Source: Argentina anserina (lineage: Eukaryota; Streptophyta; Magnoliopsida; Rosales; Rosaceae). Taken from it: DNA of 64,000 nt. This document shows, in pieces, positions 1 to 12,659 of this stretch (its first letter is position 1; each line of letters begins with the position of its first letter). The notes under the pieces are model-generated. The model was given only the letters and a program-made list of their open reading frames with translations, did not search any database and was not told the DNA's origin. The stretch is from assembly GCF_933775445.1 (NCBI RefSeq), contig NC_065877.1, positions 20,336,001 through 20,400,000 on the forward strand, written 5' to 3'. A program made the translations under genes and the position numbers.

Positions 1-2300
1 TGAAAAAAAAATTGGTTTTTGCAAAACTTTACATAATAAAATAAGACAAGCGTGTCTTGTGACAATATGCTCAATTAGTTATTATCTACACCAAACAATG
101 CTTTCAATATTTCATTATAAGGTGCGTGGATTGAAATACAAAATTTTAGACGCGTGGATTAGTGCGTATACGGATTGAGTTGTGCAACACATTCATGATC
201 GAGTTTCAAACACCCGCAACGACTCCAACGAGGGTTAGGCCAATACATTGTAAATGGGCTTTCATACTCTATGATGTTGTTAATCAGAAACATGCCAATG
301 CATTGTTGATTGGGTATTCACCCGCTTTCATATTGTCAAGACTTATATACTATTTTTGTTTCTTATACCTAATTGAACAGTTTTGATCATAACATTTTTA
401 CTTCTGATGATGCGGCTACCAAAAGAAGGTATCAAATTTAATGACTGGTGCATCAATGTGATATATTCATATCCATAGCCAAGCCAAATCCGCAATTAAT
501 TTTAAAACACCATGAAGACATTCTAATGTAATTATGTATTCATCTTTCTTTCTAGCTTATGAGTGATCAACCCTTAAATTAGAAATAAGAATTCAATATG
601 GATGCTATCTGAAATTAAGGCTTTGCTTTGGAGGGGAAGGAGTGAGCGGCTATTTGTAATGTCTGTGTTATCAAAATTTCCAATTCTATTTTGGTGGGAT
701 CTTTGAAAATTTTCTATTGTTTTAAAATTTGGACTCACTTGGAATTTTTGACTTTGATTGTTTTGGTTACTGCGTGCTCTTGTTATTTTTTTTTTTGATC
801 AACTTATACCTCATTAACTAAATAACAAAGTTACAACAAGTTTGGATATGTGAGTAGCATATACACTGGAACACACGATTTTAACAAAGAAAATCGCTAA
901 TAAAGAAAGACAGACGACAAAGTAAAGGGCTGGAAGTTCCAATGTACAAGTCACATATATTCCTGGAACCTAGAAAAAGAAATAGAAACAGACGAACAAC
1001 AAACATAAACAATGACTGAGCAAAGTAACTATGTGGATTACATCCGGTGCTCTTGATATTTAAATTCATAATTTTGGTCATGTTGGCACAAGGGATGGAG
1101 ACTTCAAATTTTTGAGATTGCAAATGCGTTAGTGTAAGAGAGATTCCGGGTCAAATTGGTAATTAAACAGAAAATTAGAAAACTTTGCGTGGGGGATTGG
1201 AAGGAGCCGAATCCCCAAGTACAAAAACGTTACCAAATTTGAGGATATAGCTTCCTTGATTGTAATTTACATCTTCAAGGCTTTCAAACCTTTTTTCTGG
1301 TTGGTTAAGTCACCAATTATTCGGTTGGCCTACTAAAGATATTTGTGAGAGTTTGAGTCTTTCGTTGTTTAGACAAATCAACATAAACCTGAAGTTACGT
1401 TTCAGGCTTTCTAGTCATATATTCGACCTCCATGATTTGATTACGAGTAATCTTTGCACCTCATTTTAAAATTTTACGCTTTCACCAAAATCTACTGAAT
1501 TTCTCATTCTCAAGGTGACGTGTAAACTATCTTACTTGCGAAAGGTTTTGAAACACTCAATTTGTTGATGCAAAATTCAGACGTTTTCACAGCTGCTACT
1601 CATTTTTTAGGCCAACGATTCCTTCACTAATGGAATTGGAAGCCTTTTCTTTTGAGAAGGGATGGAGTTGGAAATGTTGGGAGTCTAAACTCCATTAGGA
1701 CTCAAGAGACTCGGATATTATTAGAAATATTTGTTTTGAACTAACCATTAATGGCTCTAAATATCATTCACAACTCCTAAAACAATCTCTTTCGTACATA
1801 CACAAGCACTCATTTGATCACCAAGAAAGGTGAAAAATTGAAAATGCTCGGTGCCTTCGTCTTGCCCGATGCAAGGACTGAGGGGGTATCAAATAGTGCA
1901 GTCATCCATTCAATGGCGACCTCCACATCCACTTAAAATCAGAATAATTACACCTTTGATCGTGCCGGCAAGAACAGACGTAAATATGATGCTTAGGCAC
2001 TAAAATCTTCATGTTAAATACAACCACCAAAAGCTCATAATGGAATCATTTAAGATCTTCGAACAAGAAACTGATGAAATTTTTTACAAGGGATTATAAG
2101 CATTGATTTTTTTTTTCTCATGAGATACCTCATCACAATATGGTATGACCACGAGAACCAATTACAACCAACCATGGAATGAAGATCAAAATCAGCATTG
2201 GCAACAGCAAGTATATACTTTAAAAGCCATGATTCAGTAAATGAACATCACAGAGAAATGGAAGTGATTATCAACAAACAAGGACTAAAAGTATTCCGGT
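1..2300. other. AT-rich intergenic stretch, no gene recognised
   Basis: Six-frame reading shows only short, unrelated open frames and no splice-consistent exons I can name. Most of it is AT-rich with short homopolymers. The one structured part is the dispersed repeat near 1715-1880 listed separately. The right end probably holds the 3' untranslated region of the neighbouring minus-strand E2 gene. Confidence 0.5.
1715..1880. repeat. Dispersed repeat copy A (partner at 12660-12825)
   Basis: Both copies share, in the same order, a TTTTGAACTAACC-like start, a 'tggctct(t)aaat' block, a long match around AATCTCTTTCGTACA, a 'cactcatttgat(c/t)acca' block and a 'gaaaatgct(c/t)ggt' end. They differ by many substitutions and small indels, so this is an old duplication or an unclassified repetitive element. 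No coding content is evident. Confidence 0.55.
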
Positions 2301-2387
2301 TTTTACGTGTTTACATTCTAAGAAAGGGGTGTATTCAATTCAACATACAATAGCAAGAATTAAATTTTGAGCAATGAATTCCCTGAA

Positions 2388-5300
2388 TTATTCACCACTT
2401 GAATATAAGCGGGTCCACTCCTTGGCTGCAGGATGTAACAAAAAATCAGGAATACAGTCGGTAAAGTAACAAAGGTACCACATATAACAGTAAGGATATG
2501 TAACTAATAATTAACAGGCCTAAAACAAAGTGCGAGGTTTATTCTTTGCACTCGATCTCATCAGCCAAGAAACACTAATTATCCATGATAAGCATCTCCT
2601 ACGTTCACCAATGGAACTTTATGGTTACCACCAGATTCTAAACTATAAGCAGTGCATTATATTTCAAATTTACCTGTCTCAACAGCTTCTGCTTCATTTG
2701 ACTTCCAGTGCTTTGCGATGTTTTCAGAAAGTGGGTCATCAGGGTTTGGAGCACTAAGAAGTGCTTGAATGCTGATAGTGAGACATAATGTATTATCAGT
2801 CTTTTACTACCAGGACATACTACCGTGAAAATACACATGATAACCTACTTCAATTTATCATACGCAACTTAACTTTGAACTACCAAAAAGAACTGTTTCT
2901 AACATCCCAATTCAGGAGAGTTAAGATATGCATATAAAAAATGAGGGCAAACTTCTACTTATTCAAATAGATTGAACATCTAAGGTACTAGAAAGGCAAA
3001 ATGTCACCTCAGAAGTACTGTTCGGATTTGGAGGGCTGGGCTCCATTTGTCTTTCAGAATATCAAGGCATATCCTACCAAGCTGCCAAAGAAAACCACTC
3101 TCACTCAGATTCACTTATTAAACAACGAGAAGAAAAAAAAGGAACAGAAGAGGCAACTTGCCTTATCAATGTTAGGATGATATATTTTGGTCAGGAAACG
3201 GACCTATTGATAGGAGAAAACAATTAGAGGAAGAGATTAGCATTTGATAATGCGAAAAGACTACAAAAGTTATGATGGGAAACATGGTAGCTTAAAAGAC
3301 TGATGATTAGAACAGAACATCAAGACTAGCAGATATGTGAGACCGATTTCAGTCAAGTCACAAACCATAATACATTATGGTAAAAAGGAAAGAAAAACAA
3401 GGATGGGATTACTTTTTTAAAGGAATAATAATATCCCTAATAACAAATTGCAACAACTTCCATCATGATCAAGTTCCATCATTAAACATGGAATTTCCAA
3501 GATCAATCACAAGATTACATTGAGATCACTGACCGACTGGATGAACTTATTGACTACTTCACATACCCTAGAAGCTTTCTACCTAACTGGACGCTTTGGT
3601 AATTTCTTATCCTTAATGATTAAATTACTAACATTTTACATCAATCCATCCATCAGAAAAAAGTCACCTTGAGAACTGAACAGAGAGACGTGCATAGTAA
3701 TTCTTGATGACAACAAATTAGGAAAAGTGGTCAACAGAAACTCTACAGCCTACGGAATGACAGAAGTGCCCTATTCTCAGTGTCAACCAAATGAAGTCCT
3801 TAGTATAGGATACCATCATTGTTGATATAAGGCATATAATTGTACATATTTACCTTGGGAGGTGCCATTGGATATTCTTCAGGCAAAAACAACTCCAACT
3901 TGAAAACCCCACCTGAGTAGAAACCAACAACCAATTGTGATCTGGATACTATTTATGTCAAAATAAATAAAGAACTTTAGCATCGAAAAAACTAGAGACG
4001 GGAGGAAGGCAAAGGTAGCTTGGACCAAATGCTTTGTACCGTATTTGATAAAATAATGATAGGTAGTTTTCCATTTAAATAATTTTTTAGATAGCAAACG
4101 ACCTTGAAATCATCCCTATCTGTGTACTATTAGATTATGCTTAAATTTTCATACTCTTAACAGGTATACAAATGTGTACCTACCAAGCAATTATAACATT
4201 AATTTCAGAAGCAAATGTGATACAAATGTTTTGTGTCATAGTGAATGATCGTTAACTTTCTATGTAAATAGCTGTTTCACACTTGACTTGAGAATGACGG
4301 ATTTCTATTTTTAATGTTGATCCCAAAAACAGTAGTGCCAAACTGCCAATGGATATACAAAAGATAGTTGTTATTTACAATATAAAACCTGTATAACAAT
4401 TTTGCACTGAAAAGAGAGAAGAGTAAAGAAAAATCCTTTAGAGAAACAATGTGTGGCTAACCACCTTCATATGGAGACTGAGCTGGACCAAGAATCATCA
4501 CATTAAAGTAGCGCATGTTTTCTTCTGAAGGAGAAGCACTAATCCCCGGAGCTGTAAAAAAAATAGAATCCTCAGATCAGCTTTGAAAGTTATACTACTG
4601 TCAGTAGTCAGTACTCAGAATCACAACCCCAAAATTACAAGGACTGATAAAAATTAACCATCAATTAATAAGATGTCACTAACTAAAGTGATCACAATAA
4701 ATTTGATCCTGGAGTATTGATAATCCGGCGGATGCAATGTACACGGTGCCAGGTCAAAGTTTAATTTATATTTCTATTTTGTTTAAATAGAAAATGCAGT
4801 GTCGGGTTGTATGCAAGGGGACAGCCAGTAGTCATCAACTCCACACTCAAGTGCAGACATCTGAAACATATATGATGCCTGCCTAGTGTCTCATACAACA
4901 GGTTTTTTATTTCCCATAAACACTTTCGGCAAGTTCGAATGCAATTTTTAGATGTTTCCACTGTTATAAACTCAATGTCATCTAACTAAAGTAACAAATG
5001 CAGAGAGAAGCATCATTGAATCACTTGCCAGACAGAATCTAGATATTTCTAATAATCAAAAGCAGGTATTTTCTTGTTTGAATTAGAATCTAAAACAGAT
5101 TTCATTGATGTCTTGACCTTAAATTGCTTAAACCCCAGGTTATTAATAGTTTCTTATCAACCTAAATCTGCGCAGTAACTTATTAGAATAATCTAAGGCT
5201 TACTTTAGCCGATTTAAATCCCCTAATTAATGCTTAAACCAAAGTTTAGTGTACAAAATCATGCAGTGAGAGAGAGAGAGAAAGAGGTATACCTGGTTCG

Positions 5301-5467
5301 CTGAGAAGCCTCTGAGTCTCCTATTGAACCCAGAAAGAGTCAAATAAACACGAAATCAAAAGCAGAAAACGAAAAGACGAGAAAGGATTGCTGTAAAACG
5401 AAAGATCGGAGGGTTTAGAAGTGAGGAGCACCTTGATGATTCGTCGAGGGAGATTGCTATTCGCCAT
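2388..5467 (-). CDS. UBC13: Ubiquitin-conjugating enzyme E2, UBC13 type (UBC35/36-like), 8 exons
   Basis: E2 enzyme of the UBC13 family, which with a Uev partner builds lysine-63-linked ubiquitin chains in DNA-damage tolerance and signalling. Coding exons on the minus strand: 5432-5467, 5293-5320, 4465-4551, 3854-3912, 3162-3203, 3008-3081, 2674-2771 and 2388-2425. Spliced length is 462 nt, giving 153 aa, the usual family length. The start is ATG at 5467, reading [12 protein letters not shown] as in plant UBC13. The E2 core follows: a PYEGG-type loop around residue 50, a YHPNID motif (residues 78-83), the catalytic cysteine in GRICLDI (about residue 89), then [11 protein letters not shown]. 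The C-terminus reads LYSSGE. All introns are GT-AG except intron 5, which has a GC donor. No frameshift or stop is present, so the gene looks intact. GA-rich sequence upstream (5468-5560) is the likely 5' leader. Family assignment is firm; UBC35 versus UBC36 orthology cannot be decided. Confidence 0.96.
3160..3165 (-). other. GC-type 5' splice site of UBC13 intron 5
   Basis: Exon 5 ends AAG and the intron begins GCAAGT. Apart from the C at intron position 2 this is a perfect donor. Shifting the junction would break the conserved NIDK/LGRIC reading, so the GC-AG intron is required to obtain the family protein. Confidence 0.85.
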
Positions 5468-5829
5468 GATGAAGACGGACGAACCTTCTCCTCTCCTCTA
5501 GAAGATTCGAGAGACGGAGTCGGAATCAGAGAGAGAGAGCTCTGAGAACAAATGAAGCTGAAAGAAACCCAAAATGATGAAGACGACGGGTAAGAGTGGT
5601 TTTCAACTTCAACTTTCTTCTATTTGCATTTCGCACCCGCAACTTTATTTAACTTTGACCTTTCTTATTTTCTTTGCACTTGAAGAAAAGGGTCCTTTTA
5701 CCGTTCTCAATTTCTTAACAGTTATTAGCTACTGGATGGTAAAAGATGATGTGGGCACCCAAGCACAATATCATCTAAAAATTTGACTAGTTTCAAAATA
5801 TTGCTATTTATGAGGTATAAACCAAAATG

Positions 5830-6013
5830 TGTTCCGGGAGAATTACCATTCTACCCTTGTGTGTGTCTTAGCCTAATAGGTTTCATGTTAGGAGATAGAT
5901 TAGCATCTCCGTAATAGATAAAGACTCTGAATCCTACGGGATTGTGGTTTTGTAATGCCTATATATAGGCCCCCATATCATTCAATAATACATAATTATT
6001 TCATCCTGAAACA
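5830..6013 (+). repeat. 5' LTR of copia element
   Basis: 184 bp, TG...CA ends, preceded by target duplication AAATG. It contains TATATATAGG near 5959-5968, a plausible TATA box for the element, about 45 bp before the LTR end. Confidence 0.93.
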
Positions 6014-6134
6014 CATTGCTCTAAAACCCTGAACTTTTAGAGCCCTAGAATTTTTTTTCTCTTCTCCACCGCCGGCCGCCGTCGTCTCCGGCCTCCGGCA
6101 TCTCCTCGCCGGCGCTCCTCGTCGGCGCAGCCCC

Positions 6135-6545
6135 TGCTCGCCGTTGTTGCAGCCCCCCCCCCCCCCCCCGCTGCTACCCCTGCAGCCCCGCATCCCTGTG
6201 CGCAGCCAGCCTTGTTGCCCCTGCAACTTCTGCCTTGCTGCCCTGCACGCAGCCCCTGCAGGCCCTGCTCGCTGCCCCCCGTGCATCACCCCTGCATCGC
6301 AGCCCCTCCAGGCCCTGCTCGCTGTCCCTGCACGCACGCACGCAGCCCCGCACGCAGCCCTGCACGCTGCCCCTGTATCACCCCTGCATGCACCCATGCA
6401 GCCCCCGCATCGCAGCCGCCTACAGCCCCGCACGCAGCCCCTACACGCACGCTCACGACACCTGCAGCCTCGCTCGCGACCCCTGCAGCCCCTGCGACCC
6501 CCCTGCTGCCCCTGCACGCAGCCCCCGCAGCCCCGCAGGGTCTCT
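6135..6545 (+). repeat. GC-rich degenerate CCCCTGCANGCAG tandem repeat in copia leader
   Basis: About 400 bp built from imperfect repeats of CCCTGCACGCAGCC-like units, beginning with a run of C. It is far richer in G+C than its surroundings and keeps long open frames on both strands only because the unit lacks stops. Translations are proline/alanine/histidine-rich or arginine/glycine/cysteine-rich and match no protein I know, so I do not call a gene. It may be an expanded untranslated leader or a captured low-complexity segment. Confidence 0.75.
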
Positions 6546-6549
6546 TCCG

Positions 6550-9190
6550 CATTCGCTCCGCAAAAATATCTTTTTGTCCCGCAAGACCCCGCATCAGAGG
6601 ATTCAAAATTGCTCCTCCCGCATATCTACGCAAGAAACGCGAACTGCACAAGCAAACTCTTCGCTCAAGAGAAGCTACTCCCGTCTTCTCTACCCTTTTG
6701 GGCCTATGGCCTGCCGAGCACAATAGCACTTTGGGCTTCATACTATATTTGTTTTCCTTTTCCTTTTTCCTATTTCATTATTTGAATGTTCATTGGCACG
6801 CTTTTATTTCTAACGATATTTCACGTGCTCATATAGGTAAAATCATTGCTCGTCGTACTATGGTGATGACATTCATGCCGAGATGGATGATACTTTTGTC
6901 ATCTACATGCGATTTTGATCGTATCCTCCCAAGATTTTATGTCATCGGACGACGATCGAAAATGATTTCATCAAGCAACTTCATGCATGACGATCGATTT
7001 GCAGAGCAAGTTAATTATATGCGGTCTATTTGGCAAACCAACAAGTATGTTTTTCTTAAAGTTGCTGCTTTTGAACATATATATATAAATTATCGGGCGC
7101 TATTAGCATTTTTCATGTCTTCTTTTCCGGCCTTTCTTATAACGCCGATGAGACCAAAGAGGGATATGATTCCCCTCTTGGTCGACGTTTTTTCGTGTGA
7201 CGGTCCTGGGGGAGTCACGTTATTATTTAAAAAAAAAGATATCGATTTCGTGTGGTCGCCTGAGTGCACCGCTGTTTTGGGTGCGATCATGAGAATCGCC
7301 GATATGCATCGATTAGTTTGTGACCATATACATCACAACCCTTCTAATTCCGGTTACATACTTGAATAGTTTCGATTATTCGAAACCTATACAACCCTCG
7401 TTTCTTATAGATGCGTCGTCATCGCGACTGTTATTTGAATGTTTGAGTTTTCTTAAACTCATGTCTATAAACGATAATCACAAGGTCTATGTACTCATTT
7501 ATTTGAGTTGATTCATTACTCTGAAGCAGCACTATTTGCTGACAAAAGATCCCAAAAATAACGAATTATATGGGACACACTTCAAGTGATTTAATGAACG
7601 TCTATGACGTTGTATTATCATAGTTGACCTTGATGCATACTCCACATCCAAGAAACGCATGCCATTTTTGGCACCTTTATCTATTTCTTGAGGGAATTTT
7701 GGAGATGGAAACGTAACATTCTTCCATTCTCAAGTAAGCACATTTTTGAGCCTCAGGCTAAGGCTCCGCCCAATCCGATATGCAAGATTTTGTTGCTACG
7801 GACTTTTGATTAGTCACTCTATTTTGACTATGTTTTCTGCTTACTATTTTTCAAGTATGACGTTGGCATTGTCATGTTTCTTGCTCGACTTTAGCTTAAG
7901 TCGTCTATTGGAATTGGAAGTTTGGTTGTGTTGTATTAAATATTGGCATATTCAATAAAATTTCTTGTTTACAAGATGGACTCGTGAGAATTTTATTTGC
8001 CTTGGCTTAGCATGCATGGTCAACGTTTGCAACTCACGTGGTTTTTAAATTAGCCGCTTTTGGGTTACATGGGACCCCAATAGCACTACATTGTGATTTT
8101 GGACTTTCAAATTTGGAAAACGGACCTCGGAACGTCAAAATTGACGTCGTTTTTTTTCCGGTTACTGTTTTGGCGTTTCTGGAACGTTTTCCGGCATTTT
8201 ACCGGCGTATTCACCACCTTCCGGCCATTTTCCGGTGTTTCCGGCACCGCCATCTGGTTCCAGACGGCGTTCCCTGTCGGACCTGAAGTTACGGCCTCCA
8301 TACCAGCCAGGTCCGGCCACCGCCGGCCGGATTTCCGGCAATCGGTGCCGCCGGCTTCCGACGAGTTTTTCCGACGTTTTTTTTTCGTCGTTTCTCGTCA
8401 TTTTCCGGCATATCTCAGCAGTTCTTGCTGCCATGTTTTCCTAGTCCAAAATTCACCCGGTTTTGAGTTAATTTGACATGGTTTTCCGGTTAATTTTCCG
8501 GTTTTCTCCAAGTCGTTTCATAGCTCAAATGATTTTATTATTATTGGTGACCACCCGTACCAATTGGATGGTTTTTACCACCCAAATTGTTTGGTATTCA
8601 ACTGCTCCAATACCATGTTTTTCCAACTCTTGAGTTGAAGAATGTAGTTCTATTGCCATGTGATACATTCGATGGGATTGTCATTTGTTTCAATCCCCTC
8701 TCTTAAAATATCCTACGGCGTATTGTGTAGAGAAGTTCACCGCGTCATTGACTCTCTTAATCTTCATTTTGAGGATGTCCCGCCATGAAATCAAGTGTCT
8801 TGCTAATTGCGTAACCACCCACACTGTCATACGGCGCAGGTAGTTGTTTTACGGATCTCGTGCGGAGATTGTGTTCTATATCTTCGTGCCTTGCTAAGTT
8901 TTAAAGGCCATACATGCCAATGATGGATCTTCATCTTGATATTTGTGTTAAGAATGGAGAGGAATAAATCTGTCAGATTTCATTGACAGTATCTTTTTCA
9001 AGCTTCGACAGTAGCTTTGTTAGCATGCAGACATAGTTTTGCTTGCCTGCAACAGTAGCTTTATGTAACTCAAGATTCTTTGAATCATGGGTTCGGTTTT
9101 ACTGTTTTCTCGGTTGACATGATCGTTTTTTTTTTGTCATTTTGAACAAGATATGATGATTCGAGTTCTTTGAAATTCACATTATCATCT
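6550..9190 (+). pseudogene. Decayed copia gag region
   Basis: Between the GC-rich leader and recognisable integrase lies the position expected for gag. Open frames are short and shifted. Around 8150-8500 the sequence is full of CCGG/TTTTCCGG steps. I cannot align a clean capsid or zinc knuckle here, so the gag label rests on position within the element. Confidence 0.4.
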
Positions 9191-9197
9191 ATTTTTC

Positions 9198-11340
9198 ATG
9201 TTCACGAAGCGATTGGAGGACCACCTCACCCATGCTCCACACGGTGAGGCCGAGCCTATCTGTGCCATGCACGGTGAGGCCGAGCCTTTCTATTTAGGCG
9301 GCTCCATGGCATTTAGGCCATCGGTGGAGGCATCCCATCCTTCACAGGAGCTTGTGATGCCTCCCGTGTTTTCTAATGCCTCCATGGTAATCTCTGATGC
9401 CCATCGCTCATTTTGCAAAGCTTGTTCTTTTGCTAGATTTCAAGGAAGTCCTTATTTGCTAAGGCTCCAACCGAGAACATTCCATTCTTACGAGGTATTT
9501 AAGGTGACATTAGTAGACCCTATCCAACCGAATGCGGACATTTTTCGGTATTTTTATGGTATAGGTTAAGAGCATCGACGCGTTGGTCACACGTCGCTTT
9601 GCTTTCCACAAGAAACGCTGCATTTGCTAAAGTTTTTAGCTATGATCATCATCCTAAGGGCTCACCACCCTTCCTATCCTCTCAAATCTATTTGAATGGA
9701 TATCGTTGGAGAGTTCACCCCCACGACTTTGATGATTTCGTTTTACATGTCTACTGGGATCGTCGTTGAACATATTATTCCTCATGTTCATTAACTGCAC
9801 GATCTAGCAGAGCTCAGACTTGGTTATGGGTACTAACCTGCCAATTTTTGCATGGGGATATGTAATGATGTTGCATGCAGCGACACTTATTCGTTTCAAA
9901 CCCACAACTTACCAAGCGTTTAGTGCGTACCAGATGGTTACTGGATACGATCCCAACGTTCTTTTCATTAAACGCCTATTTGGTTAAAGTTGTTTATGTG
10001 CCTCTATTGTAGTTATCTCAATGGGTCTACTTGAAACGATTAAGTATTCTGGTTGGTTATGATTTATGAATCACCAACACTTGTCCGCTATTTCCAATCT
10101 ACAACCGTTGATCTCTATCCTGCGATATTAGCAGACGGTCACTTTGATGAGACATACTTCCCGTCGTTAGGGGGAGATATGGAATGCTCCCATTTTGGTT
10201 TTAACGCCAGGAATTGACGTGGTGTGGCACTATGTCTCATTAAGATCCCGCACTACTCAAAGTGAGTAAATGTGCAACGCATTATCGACCTCCAGAAAGT
10301 CAAAGATTCGATGCTCAATGACTTTACCGATATTGCGAAAGTGACGAGATCGCACATAAATGCTGTGATGTGCCGGTAAGGTTGGAACTCTCAGAATATG
10401 AGAGAATTTCATATGACCTGGTCCTAGCACTGTTGGCACCATCCCTGACAGTGGGAAGGAAGCCGGCGATGGCACCATCGTACGGTGTGGTGTTGTCGGC
10501 GCTCGTGGTATTGTACCACAAAACAAGGGCGGCAAACGCAAAGATGGACTAGTAAGGGTCATAGCTTCGGTCTTGGCTCCTGCCTAGATGAGGAGGAGAC
10601 CATTATTCTCTGGAATCAAAACCAGAAAGAAGCGAAGTGCGTAGGCACAAGTATTTCGCCCATCATCAAGAGATATTCTCTAAACATGTGTATCAACTAA
10701 GTTTCTGTGGGATGCTACAGACTCCTTTTGTTGATGTTAGAGAAGAATAGAAATCTCACAAATTGATCGTATACAGCGCGCGCATGTGTTTAATGGATTG
10801 ATCTCCCATGATTGATGATGTATTCGCTTATGCTCTTATTCCGTTGTAAAGCATCATCGATGAGCAACTTGACCGAAGTGGAAAGAATCAATACAGGCTG
10901 AACTAGACTTGTTATGTTGGTCGTTGTTCGTAAGTGTAATGAGAAAGATGAAGTCATGCGATATATGCAGGACTTATGGCGCAAAGATTGTCTCATTATC
11001 CTAGTATTGACTACGATGAGTTATATTCTCTCGTTATGGACATAATTGTTTTCTGCTACTTGATCAGTAGTAGTGTCCATGAAAACTGATTTGCAGCATA
11101 TGATAGTGGTCATAGAATATCTGTAAAGGGATCTTGACGCAGATATGAGAGTGCCCGAGGGACTTTAAATGCCTCCAGACCACGGAGAGCTTATGTAATC
11201 AGATTGCGACGTTCGAGAGAACGTAGTACAATCGGTTGCAAGAACTCATACACATATGTGTTCATATGAAGCTAATTCTTGATTCTCTATTCCGTTTAAG
11301 TATAGATGATGAAGAGATTCAATGAGCTATACATTCATAC
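9198..11340 (+). pseudogene. Decayed copia pol (integrase and reverse transcriptase remnants)
   Basis: Plus-strand remnants come in copia order. At about 9405-9530 an integrase zinc-finger-like piece reads CKAC followed by a LRLQPRTFHSYEVF block. At 9680-9990 there are integrase-core pieces, including one about a young cut site for MDIVGEFTP and a later YQAFSAYQMVTGYDPN block. At 10265-10400 a linker reads QRIIDLQKV and FTDIAKVTRSHI. Reverse-transcriptase-like scraps continue to about 11230. Pieces lie in different frames, separated by stops and indels, so this is a dead pol gene. I give no reconstructed reading. The order integrase before reverse transcriptase distinguishes copia from gypsy. 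Confidence 0.75.
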
Positions 11341-11639
11341 ATGTTAGTGTTGTTGGGACACTATTGCTTTCATTATGACGTGATTAACTATGCGCCTATG
11401 CATTGTCATTGGACTTGCATTGCTTCTTTGACATGGGTTTAGTTCTACACTTAGTGAACCAACACAAATCCTATCCACACCAACGCCGCCAGCAGCTCCA
11501 GTAACATCAACGTACGTCTTGGTGTAGCAGTCGACACTGGTAGCGTAGAGGATGCGTGCGGTTCCGTCTTGGACCAAAATCAGTCCTTCATTGGTCCATT
11601 CCCCCATTCTTTTTGCGAAAGACACATTAAATGTGACAA

Positions 11640-12010
11640 ATCAGAATATGTCCAGTTTCGTATGTTAACTTCAATGAGACCTACAAGACATCTCGCTCGA
11701 TGAAATATGGTGAAATTAGTACCGTTGGAAAGGTCTATGTGTCTACTTTCCAGGGACACCAACTATTCGTTCATAGCTATCATATTGAGTGAGTTATGGC
11801 CGTTTTAGCAAAGTATGACAGTCCTGTCCAGAAATTTGCACGTCAGTCAACTTCAACAGAGCATTGTGAACTGCTCCGATCGGATTAGGTTGTGAACCTT
11901 ATGTCAATGGAAAGCCACGGGTGTCTACTTTTCAGAACATATTACAGTTTGCTGATACCTATTTTGACGAAGAAGTTATGACCGTTTAAGTAAGTGAATG
12001 TCAGTCTACC
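11640..12010. repeat. Two diverged copies of a ~190-bp unit near copia 3' end
   Basis: The block TGGAAAGGTCTATGTGTCTAC at 11727-11747 recurs as TGGAAAGCCACGGGTGTCTAC at 11909-11929. Both are followed at similar spacing by 'gttatggccgttt' or 'gttatgaccgttt' and by a 'gtcagtc' block. This is an old tandem duplication inside the element. Confidence 0.5.
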
Positions 12011-12406
12011 CGAGAATCTGATTTTCATTACAAACTCTTGTTTTGAGTTGTTATGCAATCTTGTTTCCTAAGATCTAAGTTTGGCTAAGTATAGCATGTA
12101 TGATCTAAGGATGTGTGGCTAGATTAATGATTAATCATTAGCCCAAGACTACGTTTGAGAAGCATGTAATGAACGTTGTATACGTTGTTCTTTGTACTCC
12201 ATGATTATGGCACTAATCAGAGGGGAGTTGTTTCGTAGACTTCAAGGGGAGTCTAGCTCACATGATGCTATCAAATGTAGACGGTGCGTTGTGCTCTTTT
12301 TCCCTTCGATCAAGCTTTTGTTTTTACCCAAGAGGTTTTTATTTTGCTTGACAAGGTTTTTACCGAGGCAACGATGTGTGCACCATGCAACCTAGGCATG
12401 CGACAC

Positions 12407-12415
12407 AAGGGGGAG
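12407..12415 (+). other. Polypurine tract of copia element
   Basis: AAGGGGGAG immediately precedes the 3' LTR start (TGTTCCG at 12416). This is the expected plus-strand primer site for LTR retrotransposon replication and fixes the LTR boundary. Confidence 0.85.
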
Positions 12416-12599
12416 TGTTCCGTGAGAATTACTATTCTACCCTTGTGTGTGTCTTAGCCTAATAGGTTTCCTGTTATGAGATAGATTAGCATCTCCGTAA
12501 TAGATTAGGACTCCGAATCCTACGGGATTGTGGTTTTGTAATGCCTATATATAGGCTCCCATATCATTCAATAATACATAATTATTTCATCCTGAAACA
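12416..12599 (+). repeat. 3' LTR of copia element
   Basis: 184 bp, colinear with the 5' LTR with about 8 substitutions and no gaps. It is followed by the second AAATG target copy. Confidence 0.93.
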
Positions 12600-12659
12600 A
12601 AATGATATATTTCTATATTACGGAAAAAATATATTCATCACCCCAAACTATGAGAATAA

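Larger units (their letters stand above)
5830..12599 (+). mobile_element. Ty1/copia LTR retrotransposon, full length but decayed
   Basis: Two 184-bp LTRs (5830-6013 and 12416-12599) begin TGTTCCG and end TGAAACA. The element is flanked by a perfect 5-bp duplication AAATG at 5825-5829 and 12600-12604. A purine tract (AAGGGGGAG, 12407-12415) lies directly before the 3' LTR. The interior carries pol remnants in copia order on the plus strand, broken by many frameshifts and stops. I see no canonical initiator-Met primer-binding site after the 5' LTR. The LTRs differ at about 8 of 184 positions with no indels, so the insertion is moderately old. It cannot encode its own proteins now. Confidence 0.93.

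Noticed and set aside
6212..7369. 385-codon plus-strand open frame and a 173-codon minus-strand frame in the GC-rich block
   Set aside because: They arise from the stop-free CCCTGCACGCAGCC-type repeat inside the copia element. There is no family resemblance, and the frames exist on both strands at once.
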